Source of the DNA: a virus
Virus record (IMG/VR): IMGVR_UViG_3300037235_000042
Coordinates: 1 to 64,000 of that record
Direction: 5' to 3' (one strand)
Length of the DNA stretch: 64,000 bases
Within the stretch, counting starts at the first letter, position 1. Each line of letters begins with the position of its first letter. The translations under genes were made by a program, and so were the position numbers. The notes under the pieces were generated by a model. The model was not told where the DNA came from, searched no databases, and worked only from the letters and a program-made list of their open reading frames with translations. Shown piece after piece: positions 46,728-57,200 of the stretch.

Positions 46728-47947
46728 GCTGATCGCCTCTTAGCTTGTTGACCGGAATTCATCATCCCCTTTATCCAACGAGTCGTGGCCACAACGCCCA
46801 TTTCGAAACGTTGATGGCAGTAGCTAGCAAGTTGCTCCGATCTTTCTTCACCATCTTTTGAGAACATATACTCCAGCGTTTTGTATTTGACGTAGTGTAG
46901 AACCAGATCCGGAACCGCAAAGCCGTCAGTCAGTGCCAGAGAGTCTGTGTCTCGGATTGAACACAACAATTCAACTGGGAAACTAGAACTAGGTTTACCC
47001 CCTACACCCCACCTATAATTTCCTCCACGATCTTCCCACCAATTTTTAGGGTAAAGTTGAAATTCCGATTGCCAGTTCCGGTCCTGCATTGTCAGTTGTT
47101 CCTGACTGACTTCGTACAATCGAGTCAGGGGAAGCGATGCGAACGATCCAACGGCTGTGTTCATAATCCCGTTGGTTAATTGGAGGAAGAATGCCATCCC
47201 GTTAGGCGCGATCAGAGGGAGCTGCGTCGGCGCTGATGGAGTCTGCGAGGACATCGGAGCGCTGTGGAGAATTCCGCTGCTTCCGCCGACAGAAACGATG
47301 GTCAGCTGCCATGTCAGGCCACTAGCCGTATCGTTGACCAAGATCCCGGTTGGAGCCGTGCCCGCGACCGGCGTGGTGTCGACGATTCCACTGTTGGTAA
47401 CGATGATCTGCCAAGCCTGCGAGGCTGCGTCTAGGAGAATGAACGAAGCCGGAGGAATCGTAGCCAACGCGATCCGTTCGATCTCGATACAGGTTGAAGG
47501 GGTCGATTGGTAGATCTGCCCATAGGCTATGGATTGATAGAAGAACTGGAATATGCAAGGAACTCGGGCGAGGAATTCGTTCTGGGCTCGGGACAGGTAG
47601 CCTAGGACTTCGGATTGAGTGAAGAAGGGATCGCCTGCGATGGCTTGGGTTGAAAACGTAGGTCCAAATACGCTTGCGCCGGAGTTATGGGAATTCGCAA
47701 AAGTAGCCGTGATCGACGTTCCTGGTACGAACGCCGTTACAGTCACAGCTTCCTGATTAGGCGTGTTGGCGTCGACGATGATCTGAGCGCCGACGTAGAT
47801 TCCTAAGGTCGAGCCGATGGTTACGGTTTCTGGACCTACGGAAGAATTCTGGGTAAGAGTTGTCTGCAGAACTGGTTCTAAAACGTGGTAGGAAATCTCG
47901 CACAGCAAAGACCAGACCGACCGACTTCCTAAGCCCGGATTGGCCAA
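46724..47947 (-). CDS. Adaptor-like (tail tube A-type) protein 1
   Basis: This 407-aa protein starts with TTG 47947 (GGGGGAG 9 nt upstream). An N-terminal helix region (SRSVWSLLCEISYHVLEPVL) is followed by inserted beta repeats and a C-terminal half with DPFFTQSEVLGYLSRAQNEF and VPDLVLHYVKYKTLEYMFSK. The helix-strand-helix ends resemble head-tail adaptors. Two other genes here (49963 and 60382) share this plan. Confidence 0.5.
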   Translation of the reverse strand: MANPGLGSRSVWSLLCEISYHVLEPVLQTTLTQNSSVGPETVTIGSTLGIYVGAQIIVDANTPNQEAVTVTAFVPGTSITATFANSHNSGASVFGPTFSTQAIAGDPFFTQSEVLGYLSRAQNEFLARVPCIFQFFYQSIAYGQIYQSTPSTCIEIERIALATIPPASFILLDAASQAWQIIVTNSGIVDTTPVAGTAPTGILVNDTASGLTWQLTIVSVGGSSGILHSAPMSSQTPSAPTQLPLIAPNGMAFFLQLTNGIMNTAVGSFASLPLTRLYEVSQEQLTMQDRNWQSEFQLYPKNWWEDRGGNYRWGVGGKPSSSFPVELLCSIRDTDSLALTDGFAVPDLVLHYVKYKTLEYMFSKDGEERSEQLASYCHQRFEMGVVATTRWIKGMMNSGQQAKRRSA

Positions 47948-48064
47948 GACACGTCTCCCCCGCCAATACTGTGTTGACCTTACGCGGTCGTTTGTGAGAC
48001 AGTATGGCTGAACGTGTCGGATTTTCTCAGAGGGCCGACCTCTGGCAAGGAATGGCCCTTCAAG

Positions 48065-48460
48065 TTAAGCTACGACGGCTTCCTTCTTGATCTCCTCTTT
48101 CTGATCGTTCTTGGCTTGATTCTGTTGAGTCTGAGTTGCTAACTGGGGCTGAGGTTGAACGCCTTGAGGCTGTTCAGGCTGAAGTTGAATCCGTGGGCTC
48201 TCAGGTTCCTTCGCCGAGAGCGATCCAGTTCCACCACAGATATCACAGACTGACTTATATTCCGACTTTCCATCCCAAGGCGCGACTGAGCCGACCATTC
48301 CTTCCCCATCGCATTTCAAACATTGAGCGATATAACCTGAGACCAGACAGAATTTACAATAGGTCTTCAACGGCGGAGGGAGTTTGGAATTCCCACAGTG
48401 TTCGCAGACTCGGATCGGACCTCGGTACTTCGCTACGTCGATGTGATTGTCATTAATCAT
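48065..48460 (-). CDS. DnaJ-type zinc-finger protein
   Basis: The product is 131 aa from ATG 48460 (GAGG upstream; an in-frame GTG further up is possible). Four C-x-x-C pairs: CEHCGNSK, CKFC, CLKCDGEGMVG and CDICGGTGSLS, the latter two with the C-x-x-C-x-G-x-G form of DnaJ zinc fingers. A Gln/Pro-rich tail follows. It may be a chaperone-like or RNA-binding helper. No J domain is present. Confidence 0.65.
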   Translation of the reverse strand: MINDNHIDVAKYRGPIRVCEHCGNSKLPPPLKTYCKFCLVSGYIAQCLKCDGEGMVGSVAPWDGKSEYKSVCDICGGTGSLSAKEPESPRIQLQPEQPQGVQPQPQLATQTQQNQAKNDQKEEIKKEAVVA

Positions 48461-48508
48461 TTTTGAACCTCGGCTATCCATGTTACTACGAATCGACACA
48501 ATAAAGCT

Positions 48509-49966
48509 CTAGTTTCCAAGACAGAACCAGTTAATATGCCCAGTATCGCTGCCTACGCTATCGGTCGGAGTTACCCCAGTGGTAGAAGTGACGAAACTTA
48601 ATATCCCAGTCATGGTGCCTATTCCATTCCAGCTCCCAAAGCACTGGGGGGCTACTGCATAAGTTGTCGCAAAGTTTTGTCCTGGACAAGTTCCAGAACT
48701 CAACGTACACGTACCTTGATCGCTGATCTGTAGACGGTAGTTCTGCAACTTCATGGCTGCCGAATTTCCAGATAATTGGGTAGTGCAATAATTGACAGAA
48801 GGGTTTCCAGCTCCACTAATCAGGGTAGGAAGAGCGCCCCCAGTACGAGGACACCACTGAATAGTACCAAATGCTATAGCATGCACGTAGCCATTAGTCA
48901 ACGTATTGCTTGACGCAGTTATAGTAGTGTTTTGTACGTTTAAGCTATCACCAGAGAAAGTTATGAATTCCGGAATAGTTCCAACACCTGTGTCCGCCAG
49001 CATCAAACCCCCAAGCATGGTTATATTATTATTACTACCAGTAGACTTGATAAAATCTCCAGTCGATCCAACGCCATTCATCTCTAAGTGAACTCCATTT
49101 AGTGTTAGATTAATAAAGTTCGCAGGCATCACTATGCCAAGTGAACCAGTACCTAAATTTGTCTCTATGTCTGTGCCTTGGATATAAACGTCCACAGACG
49201 TGCCCAAAAGGATATCTTCTATCGTATTTTGAAAAGTAGTCCCTTGGAGGATCCACATCACGCTCCCCGCATTAAAGTTGACGCCAATACCATTGTTAGC
49301 GATCATTGGCTGAACAAAGCCTGAATCAAAAGCGTTCATGATAGCAGCTGTACCCCAACCCTGCATTGCGACATTTTCAAATATCACGCCTTGTGTTGGG
49401 AAGTTCGGGCCATTGCCGACGTTGGCACCAACAGTAGTGCTGGTAGCCCCTGAAATATTACAATTCATATAACATAGAGTCAGGTTGGAGATCACTCCTG
49501 GGTGGCCATTAATACCCAAATTACCTCCCCAATTAATGACGAACGCTGTCCCCGTGCTACTACCTGTCCAGTTTAAACAGGTTGGTCCTGAACCAGCTCC
49601 AGTGAGATTGACTATCTTGCCTACAGTGTTGAACACGATCTCTGTGGAAAAATTATAGCAAGTAGAATTAGGGGATACAAAAATCGTGCCTCCTGGGGAC
49701 GGTAGAGATGCATAAGCTAGATTTATTTCAGCTCCTATGTCTGCTCCACCTCGGGATAATGCAGAGTTCACATACTGAACGCCGTTTAGGATAGAGGTTA
49801 TAGTCGGCCCTGTGGTCGTGGTCGTGCCGCTGAAGGTGTTGTTACCCGTGAATAGATTGTTAACATCTAGTGCAGCGAAGGTATGGCCTTGTGAAAGTAA
49901 GAGAGAAGATAGGATCATCAGGACTACGAAAGCAGCGAGCAGTTTATAGGGAGTGGTCATGTTCAC
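48509..49966 (-). CDS. Exported pectin-lyase-fold tail spike
   Basis: The 485-aa protein has an N-terminal signal or anchor (KLLAAFVVLMILSSLLLSQG, then TFAA) followed by LDVNNLFTGNNTFSGTTTTT. The body is a pectate-lyase-type parallel beta-helix: ADIGAEINLAYASLPSPGGT, IFVSPNSTCYNF, GVIFENVAMQGWGTAAIM, and a C-terminal capping domain (CFGSWNGIGTMTGILSFVTS). It would bind or degrade surface polysaccharide. Base composition is AT-richer than its neighbours, a sign of module exchange. Confidence 0.7.
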   Translation of the reverse strand: MNMTTPYKLLAAFVVLMILSSLLLSQGHTFAALDVNNLFTGNNTFSGTTTTTGPTITSILNGVQYVNSALSRGGADIGAEINLAYASLPSPGGTIFVSPNSTCYNFSTEIVFNTVGKIVNLTGAGSGPTCLNWTGSSTGTAFVINWGGNLGINGHPGVISNLTLCYMNCNISGATSTTVGANVGNGPNFPTQGVIFENVAMQGWGTAAIMNAFDSGFVQPMIANNGIGVNFNAGSVMWILQGTTFQNTIEDILLGTSVDVYIQGTDIETNLGTGSLGIVMPANFINLTLNGVHLEMNGVGSTGDFIKSTGSNNNITMLGGLMLADTGVGTIPEFITFSGDSLNVQNTTITASSNTLTNGYVHAIAFGTIQWCPRTGGALPTLISGAGNPSVNYCTTQLSGNSAAMKLQNYRLQISDQGTCTLSSGTCPGQNFATTYAVAPQCFGSWNGIGTMTGILSFVTSTTGVTPTDSVGSDTGHINWFCLGN

Positions 49967-50655
49967 CTTTTCGGGATAGAATTCAGTCCTGTAATCCCGC
50001 CAAAACTTCGACTGAACAACAATGGATCCTTGCGGTCTTCAATCTGGGTCATTCTCTGAGCTAAGGTTAAATAAGACTGGTAGAGAGTCATGGATTCTTT
50101 GAACTCCGCTCCTGATTCCTTAATTCTACAGAAATGGGCACTGTACATTTCAAGCGCTTCAAAGAATTCGTCATGGAACGGAACTACCTCGGTCCCAGTG
50201 TAAGGCCAGTTATCAGCCGTTGGATAAGGAATAGTTGTGATACTGACCTGTGTAGGAGCATTCGGAGCCGGATGGACGAAAAATAACCCACCGAGCCCGA
50301 CTGGCCCCCAGCGTTGTGGGATAGGGGCAGTATCCGCTTCCCATGATGATCCCCATGAAGCTTGTTCGTAGTCCATAGAGAACAAGGAAACCCGCCAGAG
50401 CGGGGAAGATGGGCCTTGGATATCCGTGATCAGCAACTGACCTTTAGGCATCTGTTGCCAGACTGTATTTGGAACGAGGTTGAACGGTTGGTTGACCAGA
50501 AAGTCCGGACGCCCGACTAGGATCAAGAGATCATTGCAGGCTTCGATCAGACCAGAATAGAGTTCGTTCGAGAGATTCCAGAAAACAGGAGGATTGTTCT
50601 CTTCTAAACGGTTGATGACCTGTCCTGCCAAGACGCTGATTGGAGTGGTTCCCAT
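49963..50655 (-). CDS. Adaptor-like phage protein 2
   Basis: This 230-aa protein begins MGTTPISVLAGQVINRLEEN and PVFWNLSNELYSGLIEACND, then beta strands (LWRVSLFSMDYEQAS, TQVSITTIPYPTADNWPYTG) and C-terminal helices (FFEALEMYSAHFCRIKESGA). This helix-sandwich-helix plan is common in head-tail or tail adaptors. ATGA overlap with the tail-spike gene downstream. 50656-50759 is AT-rich with no gene. Confidence 0.5.
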   Translation of the reverse strand: MGTTPISVLAGQVINRLEENNPPVFWNLSNELYSGLIEACNDLLILVGRPDFLVNQPFNLVPNTVWQQMPKGQLLITDIQGPSSPLWRVSLFSMDYEQASWGSSWEADTAPIPQRWGPVGLGGLFFVHPAPNAPTQVSITTIPYPTADNWPYTGTEVVPFHDEFFEALEMYSAHFCRIKESGAEFKESMTLYQSYLTLAQRMTQIEDRKDPLLFSRSFGGITGLNSIPKR

Positions 50656-50759
50656 ATCTTATTTCTTGCCTAGGATAATATCATCATATTTGAGTTTTCA
50701 TTGTGAGTATTTCGTCTCTATTGAATTTCCCAGAGCCTGTGGTAAAGTGTCAGACCTTT

Positions 50760-50987
50760 TTATTGAATCACCACGTTTGCGCCTTGCATGTTTACAGTGC
50801 CGGTAAAATTCACCTGATTACCCGATGCACCAACCGGACACATCCGCATATAACCTGTAATCGGCTTGGGGCATTGCGCCACGGTCGGAGCAATTGGGCC
50901 GACTCCGAGAGCACCGTAGGAACCGCTAGCCTTGACCCAGAGCACGAATCCACCAACCATTAAGATTACCAAGAGAACGATTTTCAT
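50760..50987 (-). CDS. Small membrane-anchored or exported protein
   Basis: A 75-aa protein with an N-terminal hydrophobic segment (MKIVLLVILMVGGFVLWVKA) and a short exported part with two Cys (CPKPITGYMRMCPVG). It is ATGA-linked to the giant gene upstream. Unknown function. Confidence 0.5.
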   Translation of the reverse strand: MKIVLLVILMVGGFVLWVKASGSYGALGVGPIAPTVAQCPKPITGYMRMCPVGASGNQVNFTGTVNMQGANVVIQ

Positions 50988-53900
50988 CGGGCATCTCCCT
51001 CCACTAAAAAATTACCCGCCATGAACCATGCTGCCGGAGAGCTGTTAGTCACACCTGCCGGAGCAATCGCTGCACCCATTACGATATAACTTCCGCCGCT
51101 GTCAAAACTCGGTGTGTAAGCTGCGGGAGTAACTCCTAACCGATATTCAGAAAGATCGTCTGCGGTGTCGTTAACCCCAACAGCATACGGAGTAAGAGCA
51201 CCGAGCGCAGTATCTACACAGGCAAACCAGACAGAATCATTATTCGCCGCTGTAACGTTGGATACACTCGTGGAGCACTGGCCTGAAGCTCCTGCCGACG
51301 ATCCGACCGCTGCAAAAGTCGTAGTGCCACCAACCGTAGAATTGCCCTGAAATTCTCCGCCGAGCACGGTGCCAAAGTTAGAACAATCAGAAACTCCGCT
51401 CCCGGTGAACGACACCGTAAAGGTTGCGCTCGAAGTATTGGGAGCGATGAAACCAAACAAGGCACTCACGTTGCCAGTCGTGTTGCCCAGTGGAGCAATC
51501 AACTGCGTGCTGTTTGTCCAGCCCGTAGCCGTCAAGGTGATAGCCGTAATCGTCCCACTGGAAGGATGGCAATCAACCGCGAATAACACTGCATCTCCAG
51601 TTCTGGCTGGAGTGCAGGAAAAAGTCGGTGTGTTGCTTGCACCAGTGAGGATAGCGCTGGTCGAACAGCCTCCGCTAATGTAGCCTATTGGTATCCCGGT
51701 TCCCTGCAATGCAACGGAATCCGGTGAACTGGTGGCGTTGGTTGTAAAAATGAGTGAATAATTCTGACTTCCGAGCGCGTTCGGAGTGAAGGTTACGCTC
51801 ACCGTACAACTGCTCGTCGCGGCCAGCGTAGAACCGCAAGTGGTAGAAGATTTCACATACTGCGAATTATTGGTGGCGATGCTGACAATGTTGAGTGTGG
51901 CGTTCCCGGTGTTGGTGAGCGTTGTTGTCTGCCCACCAGAAGTCACGTTTAGGACTTGGCTGCCAAACACCAGCGTAGTCGGAGATAAGGACACAATTGG
52001 CCCGGTCGCAACTCCCGTACCCGTAAGATTTATCGTGTCCGGGTTGCCAACGTTATCTGGCACGCTGATGGTCGCGGGCTTCGATCCTGCTGAAGTCGGA
52101 CTGAAAGTTACAACGAATGTGCACGTCGCATTTACCGCAAGATTCTGACCGTTGCAGGTGTTACTCGATATCGCATACTCCGCATCGCTGGGCGATCCTA
52201 GAGTGCCGATATTTAGAGTTCCGCTCGTCCCGTCGTTAGTGATGGTCACCGTGATCGGGCTGCTGCTTGAGCCATCGTTGATCAAACCAAAAGCGACCGG
52301 AGACGGGCTGTACTGAAATCCTGGGCCGGACGATGCGGTGTACTCATAAGTCCCAACGTCCCAAGCTCCGCTGGACGGGCGAGTATTGGCGGTAGTTGCT
52401 GGGCAGGTATTTACGTGAGTGCTTGTGTTGTAGAAACAGGCGTAGGTTGTGGCTGATTTACAGGCCGTCGCTGCTGCACTTAATCCTGCCGTGGCTAGTG
52501 CCGCACAGTAACCGCCCGTTTCATTGGTCCCCACCCCTACCGTAGAATTGGTCGAAGCCAGCGGAGAATAAGCATAAGTCTCGCTGCTGGTGTACTGATC
52601 GAACTTTGGCGTAACGTTGGCATCCGAGTAGGTCGGACAGGCCGTGGTCGTCCCGCCAGAAGTATTCGACTGGCATAAATTAGTTGTGCTTACCTGCGTG
52701 CTGCATCCCGTTCCGATGGGTGTTGAGGTGTCGTCGATGTAGTGCTCATTGGTGTCGTTCACGGCTGCGGCAGTGTACCCGGAACAACGAATGATGACTT
52801 GGGAATAATTACTCTGCCATGTGTTGTTGAAGAAGGTGTAGGGGCCATTGGCGTTTGACCCCGCCGTACCTCCTATATTCAGGTACTCCAGATTCCCGAT
52901 GTCGTAGCCTACATTGTTGAAAATGTAGTCCGTCGTGATCGTGCTGCCATTGCATCCGTAAGAACTGATCCCAGTGTTGCACGGCGGCGAGAACCACAGG
53001 AAGACTCCGCCACCGCTCGTGATCCCTGCCTCTACGTGGCGAAACACGTTGTTGTAAATGGCATTCGCGGTGGTCGGGTTATCCGGGATGCCTTCAATCA
53101 TGTTCGAGTGGCCGTTTTCAAAAAAATATTCGTAAAGGTTGTCGTGGAAAAGATGAAGCCCATTAGCGCCGCCTGGGGCGCACTGCGTCGTATAGCGAAA
53201 GACGTTGTAGGCTACGTTGTAGAATCCACTAAAACAAAGGCCCTCCCCAATAGGATCGGAGTCCGCAAAATCCACCACGTTGTTGACTATGGTTTCTCCG
53301 ACGCTGCTGTTGTTCACGCCACCTTGAAAAGCAAAATTGTTAAAGCAGTACACGCCAGCGCAGTTTTGCCCGTTCTGCACGCCGAACTGCGGGTGACTCG
53401 ATCCGTGAATATAGAGATTTTCTAGGGCGAGCGGCGGAACCCCACCGGAGCAGCCGGAATTGCACATGCTGCCGTATCTCACGTAGGTGTCGTTGCCCTG
53501 AACTACAAAGTTCGGGGAGCCTTGTGATTCATTGCAGATCCCCAGCATCTCAATGTTGTCCACGATGTAATATTTCAGGCCGCTTACATTCAGCATGTTG
53601 TCCGTGCCGCCCGAAATCTGATAGACGCAGGCCGAGACGTAATTGCAATTCTGACTGGCATAGCCCGTACCGTTTGCATAACAAGCCGTGCCTGTGGCTG
53701 CAAAGCACGTTGCTCCATCGGGCATGGTTCCCAGAGTCGAGCCGTTGCACGGTGAATTGTCGGCATTGAAAGCAGGACGGACCCATGATCCGCCCGAGTA
53801 CCATGACTTATCTACTCCGACGTAGATGGGATTCGTACTCGTTCCCATTGGGTAGGGCGAAACGCTGAAGTTCCACGTTCCCCCGGTGTATGGAGTGGCA

Positions 53901-54235
53901 CCATTATTTCCAAAGTGCCACATATCTCCACCGCGGAATATGATTCCGGTTCCCGCTGGTAGCGTGGCGCTTTGCACCGTCAAACAATTACTCGCGCAAG
54001 TTGGCATCTGTGGGGCGTGCGCCCAAGGATGTCCACTGGCTTCGCTCAATCCATCATTCGAGTCGGAACCATTAGACGCCACAAAATAACAGCTTGTCAC
54101 TCCCAGACTGGCAAGCGTGACCAGCGTTCCTTGCGGGTTCGCTGGATTCGTATAGTTAGCACCAGACGGACATGTCCCGCCAGCTCCAAATGACGGGACT
54201 ATGAATAAGAGCGGGATAAGCCAGCGGAGTTTCAT
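50984..54235 (-). CDS. Giant exported beta-helix protein with choice-of-anchor D repeats
   Basis: A 1083-aa protein with signal peptide MKLRWLIPLLFIVPSFGAGG (cleavage near residue 19). Residues about 50-640 form a right-handed beta-helix (CYFVASNGSDSNDGLSEASG, HPWAHAPQ; FRHVEAGITSGGGVFLWF). Two choice-of-anchor D/ASPM-like repeats follow (about 645-840: SPVAFGLINDGSSSSPITVT, CTFVVTFSPTSAGSKPATIS, then FGSQVLNVTSGGQTTTLTNT). The C-terminal domain is Ser/Thr-rich with Cys. This layout resembles secreted acidobacterial surface proteins more than classical phage spikes. Confidence 0.75.
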   Translation of the reverse strand: MKLRWLIPLLFIVPSFGAGGTCPSGANYTNPANPQGTLVTLASLGVTSCYFVASNGSDSNDGLSEASGHPWAHAPQMPTCASNCLTVQSATLPAGTGIIFRGGDMWHFGNNGATPYTGGTWNFSVSPYPMGTSTNPIYVGVDKSWYSGGSWVRPAFNADNSPCNGSTLGTMPDGATCFAATGTACYANGTGYASQNCNYVSACVYQISGGTDNMLNVSGLKYYIVDNIEMLGICNESQGSPNFVVQGNDTYVRYGSMCNSGCSGGVPPLALENLYIHGSSHPQFGVQNGQNCAGVYCFNNFAFQGGVNNSSVGETIVNNVVDFADSDPIGEGLCFSGFYNVAYNVFRYTTQCAPGGANGLHLFHDNLYEYFFENGHSNMIEGIPDNPTTANAIYNNVFRHVEAGITSGGGVFLWFSPPCNTGISSYGCNGSTITTDYIFNNVGYDIGNLEYLNIGGTAGSNANGPYTFFNNTWQSNYSQVIIRCSGYTAAAVNDTNEHYIDDTSTPIGTGCSTQVSTTNLCQSNTSGGTTTACPTYSDANVTPKFDQYTSSETYAYSPLASTNSTVGVGTNETGGYCAALATAGLSAAATACKSATTYACFYNTSTHVNTCPATTANTRPSSGAWDVGTYEYTASSGPGFQYSPSPVAFGLINDGSSSSPITVTITNDGTSGTLNIGTLGSPSDAEYAISSNTCNGQNLAVNATCTFVVTFSPTSAGSKPATISVPDNVGNPDTINLTGTGVATGPIVSLSPTTLVFGSQVLNVTSGGQTTTLTNTGNATLNIVSIATNNSQYVKSSTTCGSTLAATSSCTVSVTFTPNALGSQNYSLIFTTNATSSPDSVALQGTGIPIGYISGGCSTSAILTGASNTPTFSCTPARTGDAVLFAVDCHPSSGTITAITLTATGWTNSTQLIAPLGNTTGNVSALFGFIAPNTSSATFTVSFTGSGVSDCSNFGTVLGGEFQGNSTVGGTTTFAAVGSSAGASGQCSTSVSNVTAANNDSVWFACVDTALGALTPYAVGVNDTADDLSEYRLGVTPAAYTPSFDSGGSYIVMGAAIAPAGVTNSSPAAWFMAGNFLVEGDAR

Positions 54236-57200
54236 TGGAGAAGTAACGCCATTGCCGCTTGCGGGTTTGCGGTCTGATTACCCGTCCCCGTTGATGGTAA
54301 CGTAATGGTTGTGCTAGACACCTGCCCTCCCGATACCGTAGCGGTCAAAAACCCTTGCGAATATGGCATTGGCGTTTGCCCATTTTGATAACCGATTGCA
54401 TATTTTATTGTGGTTCCTGCGCTAACCAACATCAAAATCGCATTGCCTCCCGGCCAATTTACAGTACCTTGGGAGCACGCAGAGTTCGTCGCGCTCGTCC
54501 AGCCAGTGGAGGCCTCGACTGCCGCCGTAGTGCTGCACCACACCTTACCCGCAGTATCAGCCAGTCCCCACGAAGACGGGTTTGTTCCATCGGCAGTTGA
54601 TATGTAAATCGTCATATGGGTAAAAGTGGTTGCCGGAATGTAAACTGTGCCGAACTCAACCGTGTTACCAGAGCTGGTAAAAATCTGAGTATCGCAACCG
54701 CCGCCGCAGCCTGCTGAATTGAGCCAGAAAGACAACTGATTTGCGCCTATTGCTGGCCCCCGTCCGTGAACGTAGTTGCTTCCGTTGGAGCAAATCTCTA
54801 CGCTTGTTCCCGGCGTGATCGGGAATCCCGTATAAGCCGTACCGTCCAGCGTTAGGCTATTTGTACTCAAGAGTAAATTGTAGGGAGCTGACGCCAGCGA
54901 GTTACTCACGATTTCACAGGGCATGTTGCCGCTAACGAGAGCAGGAGCGCTGGCGAGCAGGGTATGCGTCACCGCAGTTGATGAGGAAATTGTGTAGATG
55001 ATTTCCGTCTCTGGCGTCGTCGCGTTGGAAAAATCTCCTGAAACTGTGGAGTAGTTCGCCGTCTTGGTGAGAGGTGTGATGGTTGCAGGAGCACCCGAAC
55101 CACCGCCGCTTCCTCCACCTGAAGGGGTTCCAATAAACATCAACTGATCGGTAATTGTGTTTGAAGTGCTGGCGCTACTAAACGTCGCAAACGTGTCGAG
55201 AAACAACGCTGCCGTAAGGTCGATATTACTGGATGTCGCTGTGTTCGCGTCAGAGTAAGTAGTAGTGACGACACTGCCTGAGGTAAGATCAATGGCCGCT
55301 ACTCCGTGGCAGATTAAGTTGCCGGTTGAGCCAGTGGTCTTTGTACCGCACTTTAGGTTGGCGTTAAATTGATTGTTAGCTCCGGTCACAGTAGTCGCGC
55401 TTGCCAACGCTGCTAGAGTTACGACGGTTCCTGAGCCGCAGCCCGAGACGGTACAAAGCTTGAACGTCAACGTAAGCGAAGGCGTTGATGTCGTGCTAAA
55501 TATCCCTGAGCTATGGATAAGCGTTGGAAAGCTGGCCGAATTTAAGTATCCCGCTGTAAGAGATAGTTCTTGAAGCTGCTGGGCAGTCGTAACGCTATTA
55601 TTCGCTGTGACTGGCGTAGTGTTCGATACTGCTAAGGAATTCAAACATCCAGTCGTACTTACGCCTCCATTTGCTGTTGCACAAACTGGCGTTCCAACTG
55701 TTGTGCTGATTGTCGCAGCCGAAGCAAGTCCGGTATCGGTTCCTACAATAGCTTCCGAGGAGGTAACCGTGCTCGCAGTCGCTGCTATAGCAACCTGCCC
55801 AGCGGTCATGCCAGACAGACTTCCGCTAATCGTATTACAGCCCCAGGCGTGTGTTGTCGTGTTATACGTCAGGGCGCTCGTTCCAGCCGAGCAACTTGGA
55901 ATCGCAACGTCCGTTGGGGCTGCCGTGCTGCCTGTTTCGTTCTGATAAATAGAGTCGGCGGCTAAGGTTGGAAGCTGGGCTAGTGTTGCATTTCCGGTGA
56001 GTCCGGTAAATGGAACGCCAGTGAAGTTGGTCCCTGTCAGTGTCGGTGCCGTGTTGCAGGAGAATCCTGTCGTGGTTGAGAATTGCATGACCCCGGTGCA
56101 GGCCGGGAATGCTGCAAAGGTCGGGAAGTAAATCCGGTCCCAGTTAGTCGCTGCATCGGAGTATACGAAGCTGGCGAAGTTGTTGAGGATCGTGCAAGTG
56201 GAAGCGCCGTCGCACAGATCGGAATGGCCTGCGTTTGGGGTGATTGTCATGGTCGCGCCTTCGGTATTTCTCAGAGCGAAACCGTCGTTATTGGTGAATC
56301 CCGATGAGGCCAGAGATGGCAGAGCTAAAGCCGTACCCGTCGTCCAATTCAGGAAGTTAAAGCGATCAGTCGTTAGCAGTGTGACCGGATTCGTCGCATC
56401 AATCGGCACGCCCGCTAATTGCCACACTTCCGCTGCTGCGGCTCCTGCTGATGGAGTATTCGTTAGGAATTGCGGAACACTATTGGGTGCGGTCGGCCCT
56501 GCTAATCTTGCCGCTGCTGGCGTGGCATTCTCGTAAATGATGTCTCCGAGCGTGGTCATGGGATTCGCAAAACCGCTTGTCTGCGCCACGCAATCGCTGG
56601 CTTGTGGCGTGAATACGTAAGTGGCTGTGTTGCATCCGGTTAGCCCTTGAATCAAAGTAGCGGCCTGGCCTGCCGTGGCTGCCGTGTCTGCCGCGCTCGC
56701 AGTGCCATACCTAAATCCAGTGATGCTGGTCGTTGAGATTGCGCCTGCGCTGGTGATCGCTAGCGGGAGTGTCGCACTTAGGCCCGCACTGCCCACATCG
56801 GCAATCGGAATAAGGTTCGTACATGTGCTGCTTAAATTCTTGCTAGCATCGGTGCAGATGGGAAGTGAGGCTGTCAGGCTACTGTCGTTGAATAGCGGTG
56901 CAGTTACTGAAGTCCCGGCAGTGGCTGCACCCCCGATGCTGAAGGCGTGCGTGACTAAATTGTCTACAAAGAAATTGGCAGCACCATTGGCGGTATAGGT
57001 CGCCGCTGGTCCGTTGTACGACCATGCGGCAGTTCCATATAAGCGATTGCCCACATCGTAAACGTCATCTACGATGGCGAACGTTCCAGCATCATGTTCC
57101 GATGCCATCATGTTAACGGTAAGCGCAGTCAGAACATTGCTGCTTCCGCCGATAACGTCGATTCCATACTGGGTCTGCTCATAATTTAACTGCCCAATGT

